From Beroe forskalii (lineage: Eukaryota > Ctenophora > Nuda > Beroida > Beroidae): DNA of 64,000 nt. This document shows, piece after piece, positions 49,513 to 61,481 of this stretch (its first letter is position 1; the number at the start of each line of letters is the position of its first letter). The notes below the pieces were generated by a model. The model saw only the letters and a list, made by a program, of their open reading frames with translations. It had not been told where the DNA came from and made no database searches. Location: NCBI GenBank assembly GCA_011033025.1, contig WFMF01000426.1, forward strand, positions 1 to 64,000, in the 5' to 3' direction. The translations under genes were made by a program, and so were the position numbers.

Positions 49513-50409
49513 AAATAGAGAGCAGGAGTAGTATCTTATTATAATCGAAAATAACTTTTCTCGGTTGCTGTTACGCAATATGCATGGAACTGGTGCATGA
49601 ATGATGATTGACGAATGGCGGATCTATATTGCATAAGTTTTAAACAACACAGTAACATTCATAAATTTAGCAGGTGTGCTGATGGAACTCACATCTATAA
49701 TATACAAAAATGGCAAACTTGACATGAAGAATTCAGCAAGTTTAATATAAGTATTTCATGTAAGATATTCTCCCTATAATTTAAATTTGATTTTTCTCTG
49801 TGACCAAATGGGTCGGGATGCATTTTGCTCTACTAATCAACCATTAATTCTCATTTCATTAGCTTGAAATGTGATTCGAAATTATATGATATCGTTTCTT
49901 CTGGTTCCAGGAAATAACATCCGTTACTTTACTATCAGTCGGATTTTTTTTGGGAAATCACTCTAGCGTTCAATAAGTTTTTGTGGTCCAATGGTCTTCC
50001 ACACATGGTATAGTATCATTTATTAATAGTTTTTAACAACTATAATTCATTGGCCCGTGTAGTAATAAGAGAGCACTTCAAATAATGGCCAAATCTGAAA
50101 ACATTTGGTTTATTTCTATAATTAATTCCTCCTGTATTGGTTCTTTATAATTTGTCCATTTTTATTAATTAATTTTTATTGATTGTTAATAAATATATAA
50201 TTTATGGTTGTTTTAATCCAATGCTATACAATATACATTCATTGTCATTAAGTCTTCAAATTATTAAATTCACGTATATATGCGTGCATATCAGCAGTTC
50301 AAGCTTCAAGGTAAGAGCCTTCGCTGCCACATTTTAGGAGTGGAAAACCCGTGATTTTGTGTAGGGTGTCTTCGTATTACATAGCTTTCCTTCATGCATT
50401 CATGCATTC
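49513..50409. other. AT-rich DNA between the two ORFs
   Basis: No coding or structured features were recognised between the 314-residue ORF and the palindromic element. Confidence 0.4.
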
Positions 50410-50771
50410 ATCCGTCAATCCATAGTATATAAATACTAGAAGGGCCGTCGGGCCCTCTGGTTCCCAGGACGCCCAAGCCTGAATTGCACAGCTTATTCTC
50501 CACATTTATGGCCCACAACGCAAATATTTTCATAAATATCCTGTTTTTCGCGACCCTTTTTTCAATTTTTAGCATTGATTACGGAAAATCTAAAACCTTA
50601 ATAAAGTTTGAATTTTCCGTAATCGATGCTTAAAATTGGAAAATGGTTCGTGTAAAACAGGATATTGTGGACCATAAATTCAGAGAATACTGCGTAATTC
50701 AGGCTCGGGTGTCCTGGGAGCCAGAGGGCCCGACAGCCCTTCTAGTATTTATATACTATGGATTGACGGAT
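50410..50771. mobile_element. Palindromic MITE-like element, about 360 bp
   Basis: Two arms of about 170 bp are inverted copies of each other: the left arm starts ATCCGTCAATCCATAGTATA and the right arm is its reverse complement, ending TATACTATGGATTGACGGAT. Shared arm landmarks include the GGGCCCTCTGG block and TCCGTAATCGATG near the centre (about 50580-50630). Arm identity is roughly 85-90% by eye. There is no coding capacity. No target duplication is obvious. Confidence 0.85.
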
Positions 50772-50856
50772 AAACTGCGGCCCAAAACGGTCCCTGGTGA
50801 TGAATACCCATGCCTCATATTTCTTAAATGACTTTTTCAAAATCTCTTAATAGGTA

Positions 50857-52348
50857 ATGATGACGAAAATGCGTGATAAACTGATTGACTTTCTTAAAAA
50901 TAATGATACAATGATGAAGAATGTTTCAGTCAAAGAATGGGAAATTACGTGTTTGCCTTGCTCTCGCACAATCTCGACTCACCATACGAATTTTGTCCGA
51001 GATTTCATCAATCACTGCAAGTGTTCATTACATAAAGACAATTGTGGATGGATAGTAGATCGTGATTTTACGGATTCCAAGTGCAGCTTTGAAGTTACTA
51101 AATGTTCAAGTGGACCCTTGGATAGGTTCTTATGCTCCCCTTCTTCTTCACATGCAATTGACTCTTCAAACGAGCAACTTGATTTGGGTTCAGAGGAAAA
51201 CCCGCCGATCAGTAACAACCTTCAGAATGTTATTGCACTGGAGCAAGTTGAATCAGAATGCCAAACTGTTGAAACACCCACTATTGAGTTCGGAACACAA
51301 ACTATCTCAGCTGGAAAAGGCGAGCTTGAAGAAAATCTAATTTCTTTTTACACCTCCATGGACTTCGACCTGAAGCCAGGTGTTTCAACTGAGAGCATAC
51401 GTCGATATTATTCTGAATTTCCGGTGGCTAAGGCATTTACTGAGAACGGATTTAACAGAACCACTAAGCAATCAAAGCATAACAAGTTTGTTAAGGAGTA
51501 CACTGCTGCTGCTGGTTTGAAGCATTCGATGAGCTCTTCCATAGAATGGTCCTCTAGCCTAGGTGGTCCTAAGGATCGTAGTGTAAGGAACTACTGTAAG
51601 CCACAAGTACGTGTCCTTCCGTACATTGACCGTAACAACTTCCTTCAGCATTTAGATCAGTTCAAGTCGTTTTTAGAAAAGCATAACAACATCACTGACT
51701 TTTCGAAAATTCCCATACAAGCATCATTTGATGGAACAGCTGTTACTGGGCGGTATCAGACGCGGAATAATGATGATAATGCTGAAGATAGAATTATCTA
51801 TGGTGTTGCAACATCCAATCCTACTCAGAAGACGTTTGTTTCGGTTAATGATCCTAATGCTGAACGAATAGGGAAGCGCATTTCGAAATCCAGGGAATCA
51901 ATAAAAATTCACAGCATGGAACATACTCTGGAATTGTTAGAAGCAGGGGAGCTTGCCCGAGCAAAATTATATATCAGTATTGTATTGCTACCTCTTATTC
52001 GTAATGCAAGGCCATATGCCTTGGGTATGTATGCTGTTGCCAAAGGAAGTGATGCATCGTCTTTACAAGCAGCGCAACGAGAAGTTGTAGATGCATGTAG
52101 ACAATCAGGTCTGAAAGTTATTGTTTTGCCTGGTGATGGTGATGCCACTTTGAGGTCTCTTCAATGGTCAAACTATTTCTGCAAACGATATGATTGGCTC
52201 ACGCAACTTATTATTCCCCTTGATTTGTTCTATGACTCTTTTGGCGAGAATCCAATCTTTCCGCTTCAGGATCCGTTGCATAACATTAAAATGAAGCGGC
52301 GCACGAAACGCGAAAGACCATTTCCATGTCCACTGTACTGGATCTCAG
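50857..52348 (+). CDS. Transposase-like protein, C-terminally truncated by the duplication boundary
   Basis: ATG 50857. The N terminus contains a possible zinc-binding module: CLPC at residues 32-35, then His and Cys residues (HHTNF, HCKC, LHKDNC) up to about 63. Later blocks are QASFDGTAVTGRY (about residue 289) and FPLQDPLHNIKMKRR (about 468-482). The latter resembles the D-P-x-H...K...R motif in several eukaryotic DNA transposases of the P-element/THAP9-like group. The frame runs into the KRI1 copy B exon 5 at 52349 and stops at 52398 after about 16 foreign residues, so the natural C terminus has been lost. Assignment as a transposase is inference. Confidence 0.5.
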
Positions 52349-55137
52349 AACAAAGAAGAAGAGGATTACAGAGACTGGTTGAAGGGAGAGAAAGCTAAGA
52401 TAAAAGACAAAGACCTGCGTAGTGACTGCAAGCATCTGCAAGAAGCATGGACTGACCCTAACCTGGATGAGAATGAGAAGTTCCTCAGGGACTTCATCCT
52501 CAATAAGGGCTGGACAGACGACAAGGGCAAGGATTTGTAAGTTACATTCACACTCAAGTTTTATTCCGTTTCGTTTGACAGCGTGTTCACAGTTTCCTCA
52601 TGAATTATGGATATCTCAGTCACCATTTTCCAGTACAATATGTTTTGCTTTGGAGAAGAGACACATCAATCACCAGTTACAAGTTCTCCATTTCAGCGTA
52701 CCAACTTACGATGAAATAATCAACGATGATGTGAGTCAATAAGATAATCATTAATCAACTACCGATTTGATACCCTTTTATTACAAAACATCCAACATAG
52801 CCCAAAAAAACTTTTATCGATCAAATTTTGCGCTAATTGGTCTATTTCATAGGAACTTGCGGGAAAAGTTAAAACCTTCTTATACCTTCTTTATAAGTTT
52901 CACTAAACACCCTTAAAATTTAACACCAACCCCTTTCCTTTCAGTCAGAAGAAGAGTTTGAGAAGCACGAGGAGTTCGAAAGACAGTTCAACTTCAGATT
53001 CGAAGAACCAGATCACGATTTGGTAAGAATCTGAGTGTGCGACTTTTTACCCTCACACATTTTATCCCTTACTAACATTTGCAAATACTCATCGGTTGAG
53101 AGTGACGTCATTGTCATGATTTTACATGGGTTATTGAGGACATCAAACAACAAACGTCACCTGTTTTTGCATAGGACTTCTTGGCTGAGTAGGTACATTT
53201 GTCATGATTTGGTGTATCATGATTCGGCGTTTCGAAACGCATACGGTATTCTTCGAAATGGCCTCTAACATAATATATTATGTGTATCTTTGGATATTAT
53301 GATCCTAATTTATGTCAGTGAGAGCTGGGTTTCAGTTAGTCGGATAACCTTCTCTTGCCGGATGTTGTGTTTGTGTGCGGTGGCGTCAGTCAGACCTGTG
53401 CTATTTTAGGAATGTTTCCTCTGAGATCGGTAAGTATTGCCAATTGCGTTGATTGCCAAAACATCCAAACAAATGACTAATTTATAACCGGACTATCTCC
53501 AGATCAAGAACTATCCTCGTACTATCGCTAACAGTGTAAGGAAGAGTAATGAGTCGAGGAAGGAGAAGAGAAAGAAGAAATCAGAACGAAAGCTCAAGGT
53601 ATATCCAATGATCGGTATCTGGTATCGAATGATCGACCATTCCGTCGAATTTGAGCGAGTTCCAATTTCCATAGTGAAACATTTGTGAACTGATGCGCGC
53701 ATGCGGAAATCTGATTCAAGCATAATATCATGAAATATGTGTTCTATTATCGTCCTTCTAAAGTTTACGGAGGAGAAGTTGAAACATTTAGCTGATACAT
53801 TCATCAGAAGTTGTTCATGAGAAGCTTACGAAAGGACCGCACGCATACGAAACACTGCCCTCTTTGAAAACCCATGCACGTCTGTAGACCTAAGCCGCGC
53901 GCGCACTCGATAGGAGTAAGCCGCTGCGCGTGGCAATATTATAACTCTTCTTGACAGGTAAAAGAAGAGCGGAAGCAAGAGATCGAACGACTGAAGAAGT
54001 TAAAGTTTGAGGAGATCGAGGGCAAGTTACAGAGACTAACTGATAACGCTGGTACTGACGTCACGAGCGTTTTGGGAGATGGGCTGGACGATGACTTCAA
54101 CCCAGGTTTAATTAACTCCAGTATAAACCTCTTAACCAGCAGTTCGCGGTTTAAACTCTATATTGCAAACAAATTGTCCGTGTCATGATTACCGGGTAAC
54201 TTCTAATTAACTTCAATCAGGTAACTTCAAAATAAATTATTACCGTACCTCCTGAGCAGATCCAATTAGTTGAAGCCCTGCTGACGTAGTGAAATATGTT
54301 ATCCTTCACATCAAAATCTCTGTCTATAACTCCATAAATTCATTTTAATCTTATGAAATAGTAAATTCTGAAATGAATTTAAGAAAGTTCGCTGTTTTCA
54401 CCCCTAAAACATCTGTCCTATCCAGAGGAACATGATAGAGTGATGAGCAAGTTATTCGATGACACTTACTATGATGACGGAGAGGATGAAAAGAAACCTG
54501 TCTTCTCCGACTCAGAGGAAGATGATCTCATCAGTGAGTAAAACATGGTGTTATCATACGTCACTTTTAAGATGCTGACGGATAGTTTGACGTAATAATA
54601 ATCCCTCAGATCCTCACAAAGATTGACAGGTCCTGATATCGCTGATGAGGATTTGGTAAGCTAAAGGCTAACCAAGTTTTAGCAACTTTATAGTTTTCAT
54701 GAATTTGCCAATTACCCCCCCGTTTAGTTTTTAAATAATTACCTGAGTCTCCTATTACGGGAGTTTCGTCTCGAGTTCTGTGAACGCATTCCTAAATTTC
54801 CACATGACCGCCATTTGTACATGCGTGATACTGCTTTGACAGTATATCCACGTTCGTACATGGCGCCGCGCAACTCAGAAATCTCAGAATGGTTCGCATT
54901 TCTCGAACTTGCGACACCTATGTATGTAATTCTTTTTATAAGCCAAATTACTCACATTTTTTTGGTGAGACTCCGTGCATTGCGGCCAATTGTCAAGTTT
55001 TTCGTGGCAATTGCCATGTTGATAATTACTGTTTCATTGCAGTAATTACAGCTTGCAGAGTATCGCAGTCGGTAAACATTTGATCTTAGCTGGTTACATT
55101 GTTTGTGTCAAAAATGTTTGTCTCAGAGTACTAAACT

Positions 55138-55235
55138 CCGCGTAAGAAAAATAGGTGGTTCAACGTCATCAACTCACTACATTGAGCTATGATAATGACG
55201 TCATCCTAACCGCCTATTTCTCGTGCGCGGGGTTT
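55138..55235. mobile_element. 98-bp MITE insertion in KRI1 copy B intron 11, with TAAACT target duplication
   Basis: Absent from the matching place in copy A (near 42610). The left end (CCGCGTAAGAAAAATAGG...) and the reverse complement of the right side agree at about 19 of 23 positions, and the element is flanked by TAAACT at 55132-55137 and 55236-55241. The interior contains ATGATAATGACGTCAT. It is the reference member for the hairpin family in this window. Confidence 0.8.
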
Positions 55236-55701
55236 AAACTTATCACGAATTTATTTCTCTTTCAGCTCGGGTATGTGCACGGCGTGGCTCCACCAGTTTT
55301 ATCTCTACGCGCGCTGTTTTTTCCAAACCCTTATTAAATTTCAAAATACTTTCAGTTGACGCTGTCAATCATCACCCCCAAAATATAATTACATGTTTTA
55401 AAATTACAACAATTATAAGTGTCAACTTTCTTTATGTCCTGTATTATTGCGAGTAATATTATACGTTTTATGCTACATAATATAAAACACGGTTTGTGCA
55501 TTATATTATGAATGTTACAAGTGTATATTATGGATATTGTCACTTTGGTTGATGACACATGACAATTATATGACATGTGATTAACAGCCCTTTTCCTTTG
55601 AAATAATATTAATATTTATGACCTATAATAAAATACCATATCTCTAATAATCACACCTCAAAGAGTCGTACACGGAAAGTGCACGGTTTATAGTGACACC
55701 C

Positions 55702-55795
55702 CCCGGCAAAAATAGGCAGTTCATCGTCATTAAGATACTTCATTTTCCTTGATCATAGCGACATTTTAAACGCCTATTTCTCGCACGTGGGTGTA
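55702..55795. mobile_element. Hairpin MITE-like element in KRI1 intron 11 (copy B)
   Basis: Counterpart of the element at 43090-43188, with the same AAAATAGGCAGTT and CGCCTATTTCTCGCACGT ends. Confidence 0.6.
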
Positions 55796-58234
55796 TTACC
55801 ACGGTTCATGAACCGTTAAATTATTAATGCGAAACCACGTATTTCTCATGTGTGACATGGAGTATAAAACATTTGGCTTGTCAACAGATGACGAGGTGTG
55901 GTTTGATAAGATAGTTCAGCAGAACCAGGCTGAGGAGGGGGATCCAGCAAACACACAAACAGGGGAACATACAGGCGAACATACTGACGAACAGGCAGAA
56001 AATCCAGGGGAAGAAGAGGAAGGGGAGCAGCCAACTGTTGTAAGTGAGAAGATGAAACATGCAAACTTATCTAAGTCTTGATTCTATATGATTTATTTTC
56101 GGCATGGCTGATTTCTGGTTGTTTTTGGGCCTTTGTGTCCTGTGCCTTATTAATGTCGGTGGCCTATATAGCTTTCCCATTGGATCCAAAAATCGTCTTG
56201 TCATTAACTAATCAGCCTACTAGATATCGGGGCCTTTGGATAAGATAAAACGCCGTCGAAAATAAATTAAAAAGGCGGCAATGATGTTTGTTCTCTTAGA
56301 TTTACAGAGAGGATGGAGGGGAAGAAGAGGAAGAAAGGACGAGGAAAAAGAGTTGGAAGAGGAAACGGAGTAAAAGTTCAAAGAAGCTGTGATCAAAGAA
56401 ACCCAAATTCAATCCAGGTAAGAGTGTATTTTAATCCTGAGATTTTCCATTCTTTTTTGGCAAATTTGTTAAATATTTTTTTCGCTTTGAATGGAAATAG
56501 AATTGACACCCCGCTATTAATCGCAGATGAAGGTCCATTTGAGCGGTATTTTGACGAGTACTATCAGTTGGATTGCGAGGATACTATCGGAGATACGAAG
56601 TGCCGCTTTGGATACAGAAAAACGAAACCTTGCTCCTACGGGCTCACTGTGACGAGGTTTATAAATCGATGATGTGGATTTGGGATATTTTATGCCAATG
56701 ATTTTCAACAATTTTTCTCGAGTTTATTAGTATTATCCTGGCACGAAATTCCCCAATACATATGTGTTGATTATCATATTTTCTAATACATTTTCTCCTT
56801 GAACAACTACTCTGTAAAAATACGAGATAGATATTCCGACACCAAGATGAGATCATGTAAACTAGAAGTAGAATATTCTATTAAAATAAGAATATCCTCG
56901 TCAGATTATGATGGCAGACGATAAGGAGCTGAACCAGTGGTACTCCTTCAAGAAGATGATGAAATACAGGTTACCACCTCATCCAAGTTTGCGGGTTTTT
57001 GATGGCATAGGGAAATGAGAGTCATTCTGAAACTTCGCGCGCATCGTGTGCGTACGTGATTGCAGTACGCACACGTATCATTGGCAGGGGTAGTTCATTG
57101 GCAGGGGTAGTTCATTTAATCTTTATAAAAATCCCTTTAAAACACCATTTTATTTTTTCAGAACTTCTGAGCAGGAAGACTTGGATGGTAAGAAGTTCAA
57201 GAATAAGAGGCACAATGAGTTCATGAAGCGCCATATCTTGAAGAGGTGAGATTATTTGGGTCAACTTCCCGCCATTAATTGCGAGGTATATAATCACTCA
57301 GGCAATTAGGGAGGCATATGACCTAAGAGGTGATGAGTGGTGATAGTATCCTGAAAATGGGAGATTAGAGGAAAATCAGGATTTGTCAGTAAATAATCAT
57401 ATATCCTAAAAAGCAGTGATAGACATATCGGGTTCATAGAATTCACTACAGCTATCGGTGGCCTATTTGCTTACCCATAGAATCCATAAATCGTATTGAC
57501 ATCGGCTAATCAGTGTTCAAGTCGAGGGTCAACTCGCGCATTGATTGGTCCATATCAAAGCGACATCTGGGTAAGGTAAAATGGTAAATACGGCACCAGT
57601 AATTATTGGGTCCAATTCCCGAAATTTCCCGGGAATTCCCAGGTAATTACTCCTTCCCAGTGCTATATCATTCCCGACACATATTGAACCTTGACACGTC
57701 CTAAGGCTTCTCCTGATTGTTGACGTTTGTCAGTTCACGGCAATTCCTCTGACGGCACTACTTCAGTGGACAATCTCTCTACGACATTACTTCAGAATAT
57801 CTTATATAATATAATTTGACTGTAGACAATCCCGCTTCAGTTTGTATCCTGAGCAGCAAGAACAAGCTGAGGTGCAATCTGGTGAACCACCCAAGAAGAA
57901 GAAGAAAAAGAAGGATAAAACCCAGAGTACGCCCGGGGATGAGAATCCTCACAATAGTGATCTAGCCAACCCAGAACCGGAACAGACTGACACCACTGAG
58001 TCCGGTAAGACAGACGATAGTCCTGATGACAGTTGTGTTGTTCCATCTGTCACAGGTGACGTTACGTCTGGGGAGAGTGAAGTGGGAGATAAGACGAGGA
58101 AGAAAAAGAAGAAGAAAGAGAACGGCGCAGCAAGTGTAGAGAAGTCTGAAGATCAAGACTCTTCTAAGAATGTTTCACAGGACTCTGGTGTGAAGGTAAA
58201 GAGTTCTAAATCTAAGAAGGGTAACGGAAAGTAA

Positions 58235-60211
58235 GGGAGCAAATAAGCCAGCTACAGGACATAAGAAGAGGCCTAAGGGCGTGGCTGCGATAAGCCAATC
58301 CCGATTGGAGGCTTATGGGATATCATGATAATGATAAACCCTGAGGTACTTTTATTTTAATTTATTTGAACTGGGTTAATAAGTTATGTGTGAATATTTT
58401 CTAATGGGGCAGCATTTTAGAAGTATTTAAGATTTTAACCTTTTTATACAGCACAGTCAAGAACTTTTCGCGGAAATGATTGTCCGTGCGCTACGGATTT
58501 TTAACCAACTTTTGCAGATCAAAGCTGTGAATAGGTCCAAGAAGATCTGCGTTTTAACTCTTTACTGATTTTGATAGTTGAAAAATCCACTTTTCGGATG
58601 GTTTCACACAAAATTTACTATTATACTCCTCAATTTTGAATTCAAACCAAACATTTTAATTATAACCTCCATAACAGCTAAATTGCAACGAAGGGCTGCC
58701 TGTCCTTCAATTAAAAGATTTAATTAGGTTTTTGAATAAGAGGCCTAATAACCCAGGGGTCCCCTCTTAATCTTTATATTTGAACAGGCGTAATTTATTT
58801 TCTTGAGATAACTTCTAAATTCAGGAACCAGCATCCAGTACCGAAATCCAAACAAATGCATCCGATGAATTCTAATAGGATTTTAATATGATTTTAATAT
58901 GAAATACTTGCCCCCCCCCCACCAAATTAAATTCTTATTTTCAAGTTATATCATTTATTGTGGCATGGTTAAACTTATTAACGTTGCTCAAAATATTTTG
59001 GGGTTGAGAAACAACTTATTTTTGGTCGTGCACGTCTTATAGACGAGCAAGAATGATATCAATATCACGGTTTTGAATGGTGAAATGATGAAACACATCC
59101 GCCATTTCTTGTCCGTGACAAGAAAATGAGTTTTTCGTGGGTTCAAATCAAGGGATGATCTAATACGTGCGTCGTGTGCCACAGAAAATTACTTATCAAA
59201 AAACACCTTACCTCATTACGATATGTTACACTGTGGGAGTCCTTAGAGGTGAAAAAACACATATCTGATAGGTCATCGCGTTCGATGGTGAAAATTTCTA
59301 ATTTCGTGTAGTAAATGTTACCGTATACTGCAAAACGGAAATATAGTCTCGAAAAGAAAAGGAAAAATATCAATTTAGATTTACGAACTATAATCTATAA
59401 AATTATTGACTTAAACACGACTCAAACATAACATGGGGTCCGTAAGCAATATCAGGAATCGCATCCTTGAAATAAAATAACCATTAAAATCAAATAAAAA
59501 GTGTTTTTCTGAGTCACCTATTACAAAGTTTTTCCCGGATCAATTTTGTCCATTTCTCTACTAAACATGCTTGATTTATTACAGTTTTTCGGTCTTTTTG
59601 ATGTTTGGGATATGAAAGTGACTCAAAAACCTTCTGATACAGTCTGTTTTGAAGCAGGAAGACGCCTTTCTTTGCTTCTCCTTAAACTTGCTTCCTCCTC
59701 TTGGATTGCTCAAACTGAAGCTGCAACTAAAAATTTCGAATTCGTCTCATTCAACCAACTGATCATAAGGATAGTTTACTCAATGATAGATTGGCCTCGT
59801 TAGTTCTTATAGTTGCTAGGCAACGCGTCACACAGCCAATCAGTGACCAAGGTAACTTGATCACGTGACCATGGGGACGTAGTCACGTGATCAGGTGAAC
59901 TTGATCACGGGACCATGGGGACGTAGTCACGTGATCAGTGAAAGCTCTTCCCCGATCAGCCGGTCTATTCTAACTCTAACATCATCTCATCATCACAGTG
60001 AGTACTGATAAGCAAACTGTGAGAAGCATGGATTCTTCGCCTCGTCCTGAAAATATCAATTTTTCAGTTTCTCCTAAATTTTTGAAAATTCAGGATATTT
60101 GCCAAAAATCAAAATTCATATCATTTCCCATTTTCTAATTTTAAAATTGACTCCCCAAAAACTTTAGCTTAGTAGCTTGAAACACACATCAACCCCTTAC
60201 ATAAAATGTAC
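58235..60211. other. Intergenic DNA downstream of KRI1 copy B
   Basis: Mostly AT-rich. Contains a 45-bp tandem duplication with CACGTG motifs (59853-59942). A minus-strand Lys/Arg-rich frame at about 59632-59705 could be a terminal exon linked to the island at 60212-60319, but its acceptor is poor, so it is not annotated. Confidence 0.4.
59853..59942. repeat. 45-bp tandem duplication with TCACGTGA palindromes
   Basis: The unit starts AACTTGATCACG at 59853 and again at 59898 and contains GTAGTCACGTGATCAG. Three TCACGTGA (E-box-type) palindromes lie within 75 bp; the first one of the second unit is mutated to TCACGGGA. Confidence 0.75.
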
Positions 60212-60319
60212 CTGCACGACTTTTCCCTCCGTTTTCGTTCGAAGTCTGAGCCGTTGCCTCTGATTTCACCTCCGTTTGGATGTTGTAATCAGGCTCAATT
60301 ATGATGTACTCCGGGAAAT
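60212..60319 (-). CDS. Isolated exon-like island, phase 1 at both ends
   Basis: Bounded by CTCTCCAG at the acceptor and G|GTACAT at the donor, 108 bp, open in one frame: FPEYIIIEPDYNIQTEV followed by a polar Glu/Ser/Asn/Gly stretch ending GKSRA. A symmetric phase-1 exon is credible, but neighbouring exons were not identified, so the gene is unknown. Confidence 0.35.
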
Positions 60320-61465
60320 CTGGAGAGAGGGGGAAAATATAAAGTTTGTGGGGAAAATATAAAGTTTGTGAGAAAATAATACAACGTCGAGTTTGTTGGT
60401 TTACACAAATTGTGTTTCTCAACACAAACCCAGATTAGCTAATAGCCCGCTAAATTATCCGCCGCATTCAAAGCCTCGGGAAAACAGCGTGTATTTGTTT
60501 GTTGTTGGTAAAAATTATATACAAAATTCCACATTTCTCTCCTCGGTTAATATATATTATATAACCCAAGTTATAACATAACCCTTTGGTCCCCCACGTG
60601 TGATAACTCAAAATAGTTATCCTGAATGCTCGCGGCTATATTTATCCTCACTGTCTCCCATTGAGTAAATTGGTGGCAGCCGACTGGACCCTAAGTTCTA
60701 TATTAACACGGCGAGTTCCGATAGTATTAGGTCATTGGTGGATGAGAGTGACGTAATTATCAGGGTTTACAATGGAGAATTTATGACATCATCCAGGTTA
60801 TTCCTTGCATGCGACTTGCAGGTCCGTTGATAGCTTACTAAGAGCAACGTCAGACGTGACCGGCTGACGCTATAGCGAGGGTTATAAGACTCACTGGCTG
60901 GTCAGGAAAACCATGCGATGTGACGACCACTGCGCTCTACTTTAAGCCCTGAGGCCTGATAATGACGTCATAAACACCATTGGGTGTTTGTTAGCGACCT
61001 ATCAGTCGGATAGTACGTTATTATTACACTTCAATTAGTGGCAGACATGATGAAAACCACTCCTAAATCCAACGTCCTTTATGACTCTTGTTCTAACACG
61101 GTCTATAAGCCTGTAATACGACTAAGTCTGCAGACCTGTTAGACCAAATTTCAAAGAACTTCAGGTAATCATTGCTTTTAAAAATCCCGTTATATTAAAA
61201 GTTCTGGAGGGTAATTTTCATTCATATAATTTCAGGAACATTAATTAGATGCACGTTTGTACTAAGTATATCAGATTAATCCAGCACATACTCAAACACA
61301 AGCTAATGTATCCTTGCACGTGCTCTACTATTTCCGGCTTTCCTCACATACAGGTCACCCTGAACCAATAAGCAGCCCAGAATGACGTCATTATCATAGG
61401 TTAACATGGAGCGTTGACGACGGCACACCGCCTATTTCCTCTAGTTTTCTCTTCAGGGAGGAATG
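60320..61465. other. Intergenic DNA 3' of the Ly6 gene
   Basis: No gene recognised. Near 60747 and 61382 are GTGACGT(A/C)ATTATCA stretches resembling the core of the hairpin MITE family; the second is followed by CACCGCCTATTTCC, a family-type end, so it may be a half element. Confidence 0.45.
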
Positions 61466-61471
61466 TTTATT
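61466..61471 (-). promoter_or_regulatory. Poly(A) signal of the Ly6-like gene
   Basis: AATAAA on the minus strand (TTTATT on plus) lies about 11 bp after the stop codon, implying a very short 3' UTR. Confidence 0.5.
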
Positions 61472-61481
61472 GTTTCTCTCT

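Larger units (their letters stand above)
52349..58234 (+). pseudogene. KRI1: KRI1 copy B: exons 5-17, 5'-truncated and frameshifted
   Basis: Exons matching copy A: 52349-52536, 52697-52730, 52945-53022, 53503-53598, 53958-54105, 54426-54533, 54630-54655, 55896-56039, 56312-56417, 56527-56656, 56905-56969, 57162-57245, then 57841-58234. The exon 13 counterpart has lost one A in a run and two further bases, creating a stop after CGGAGTAAAAG; the exon 14 counterpart has lost one G (GTGACGAG against GTGGACGAG). Exons 1-4 are absent; the copy begins at the exon 5 acceptor, fused to the transposase-like ORF. The last exon encodes a 131-residue Lys- and Ser-rich tail (two KKKKKK blocks) much longer than that of copy A. 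All lesions are short indels, so sequencing error or a mis-placed allele remains possible. Confidence 0.8.

Noticed and set aside
59100..59170. GGGTTCAAATC resembling a tRNA B box
   Set aside because: No matching A box or cloverleaf could be drawn upstream.
59546..59803. 85-residue plus-strand frame
   Set aside because: No domain or splice support; the opposite strand is equally open in part.
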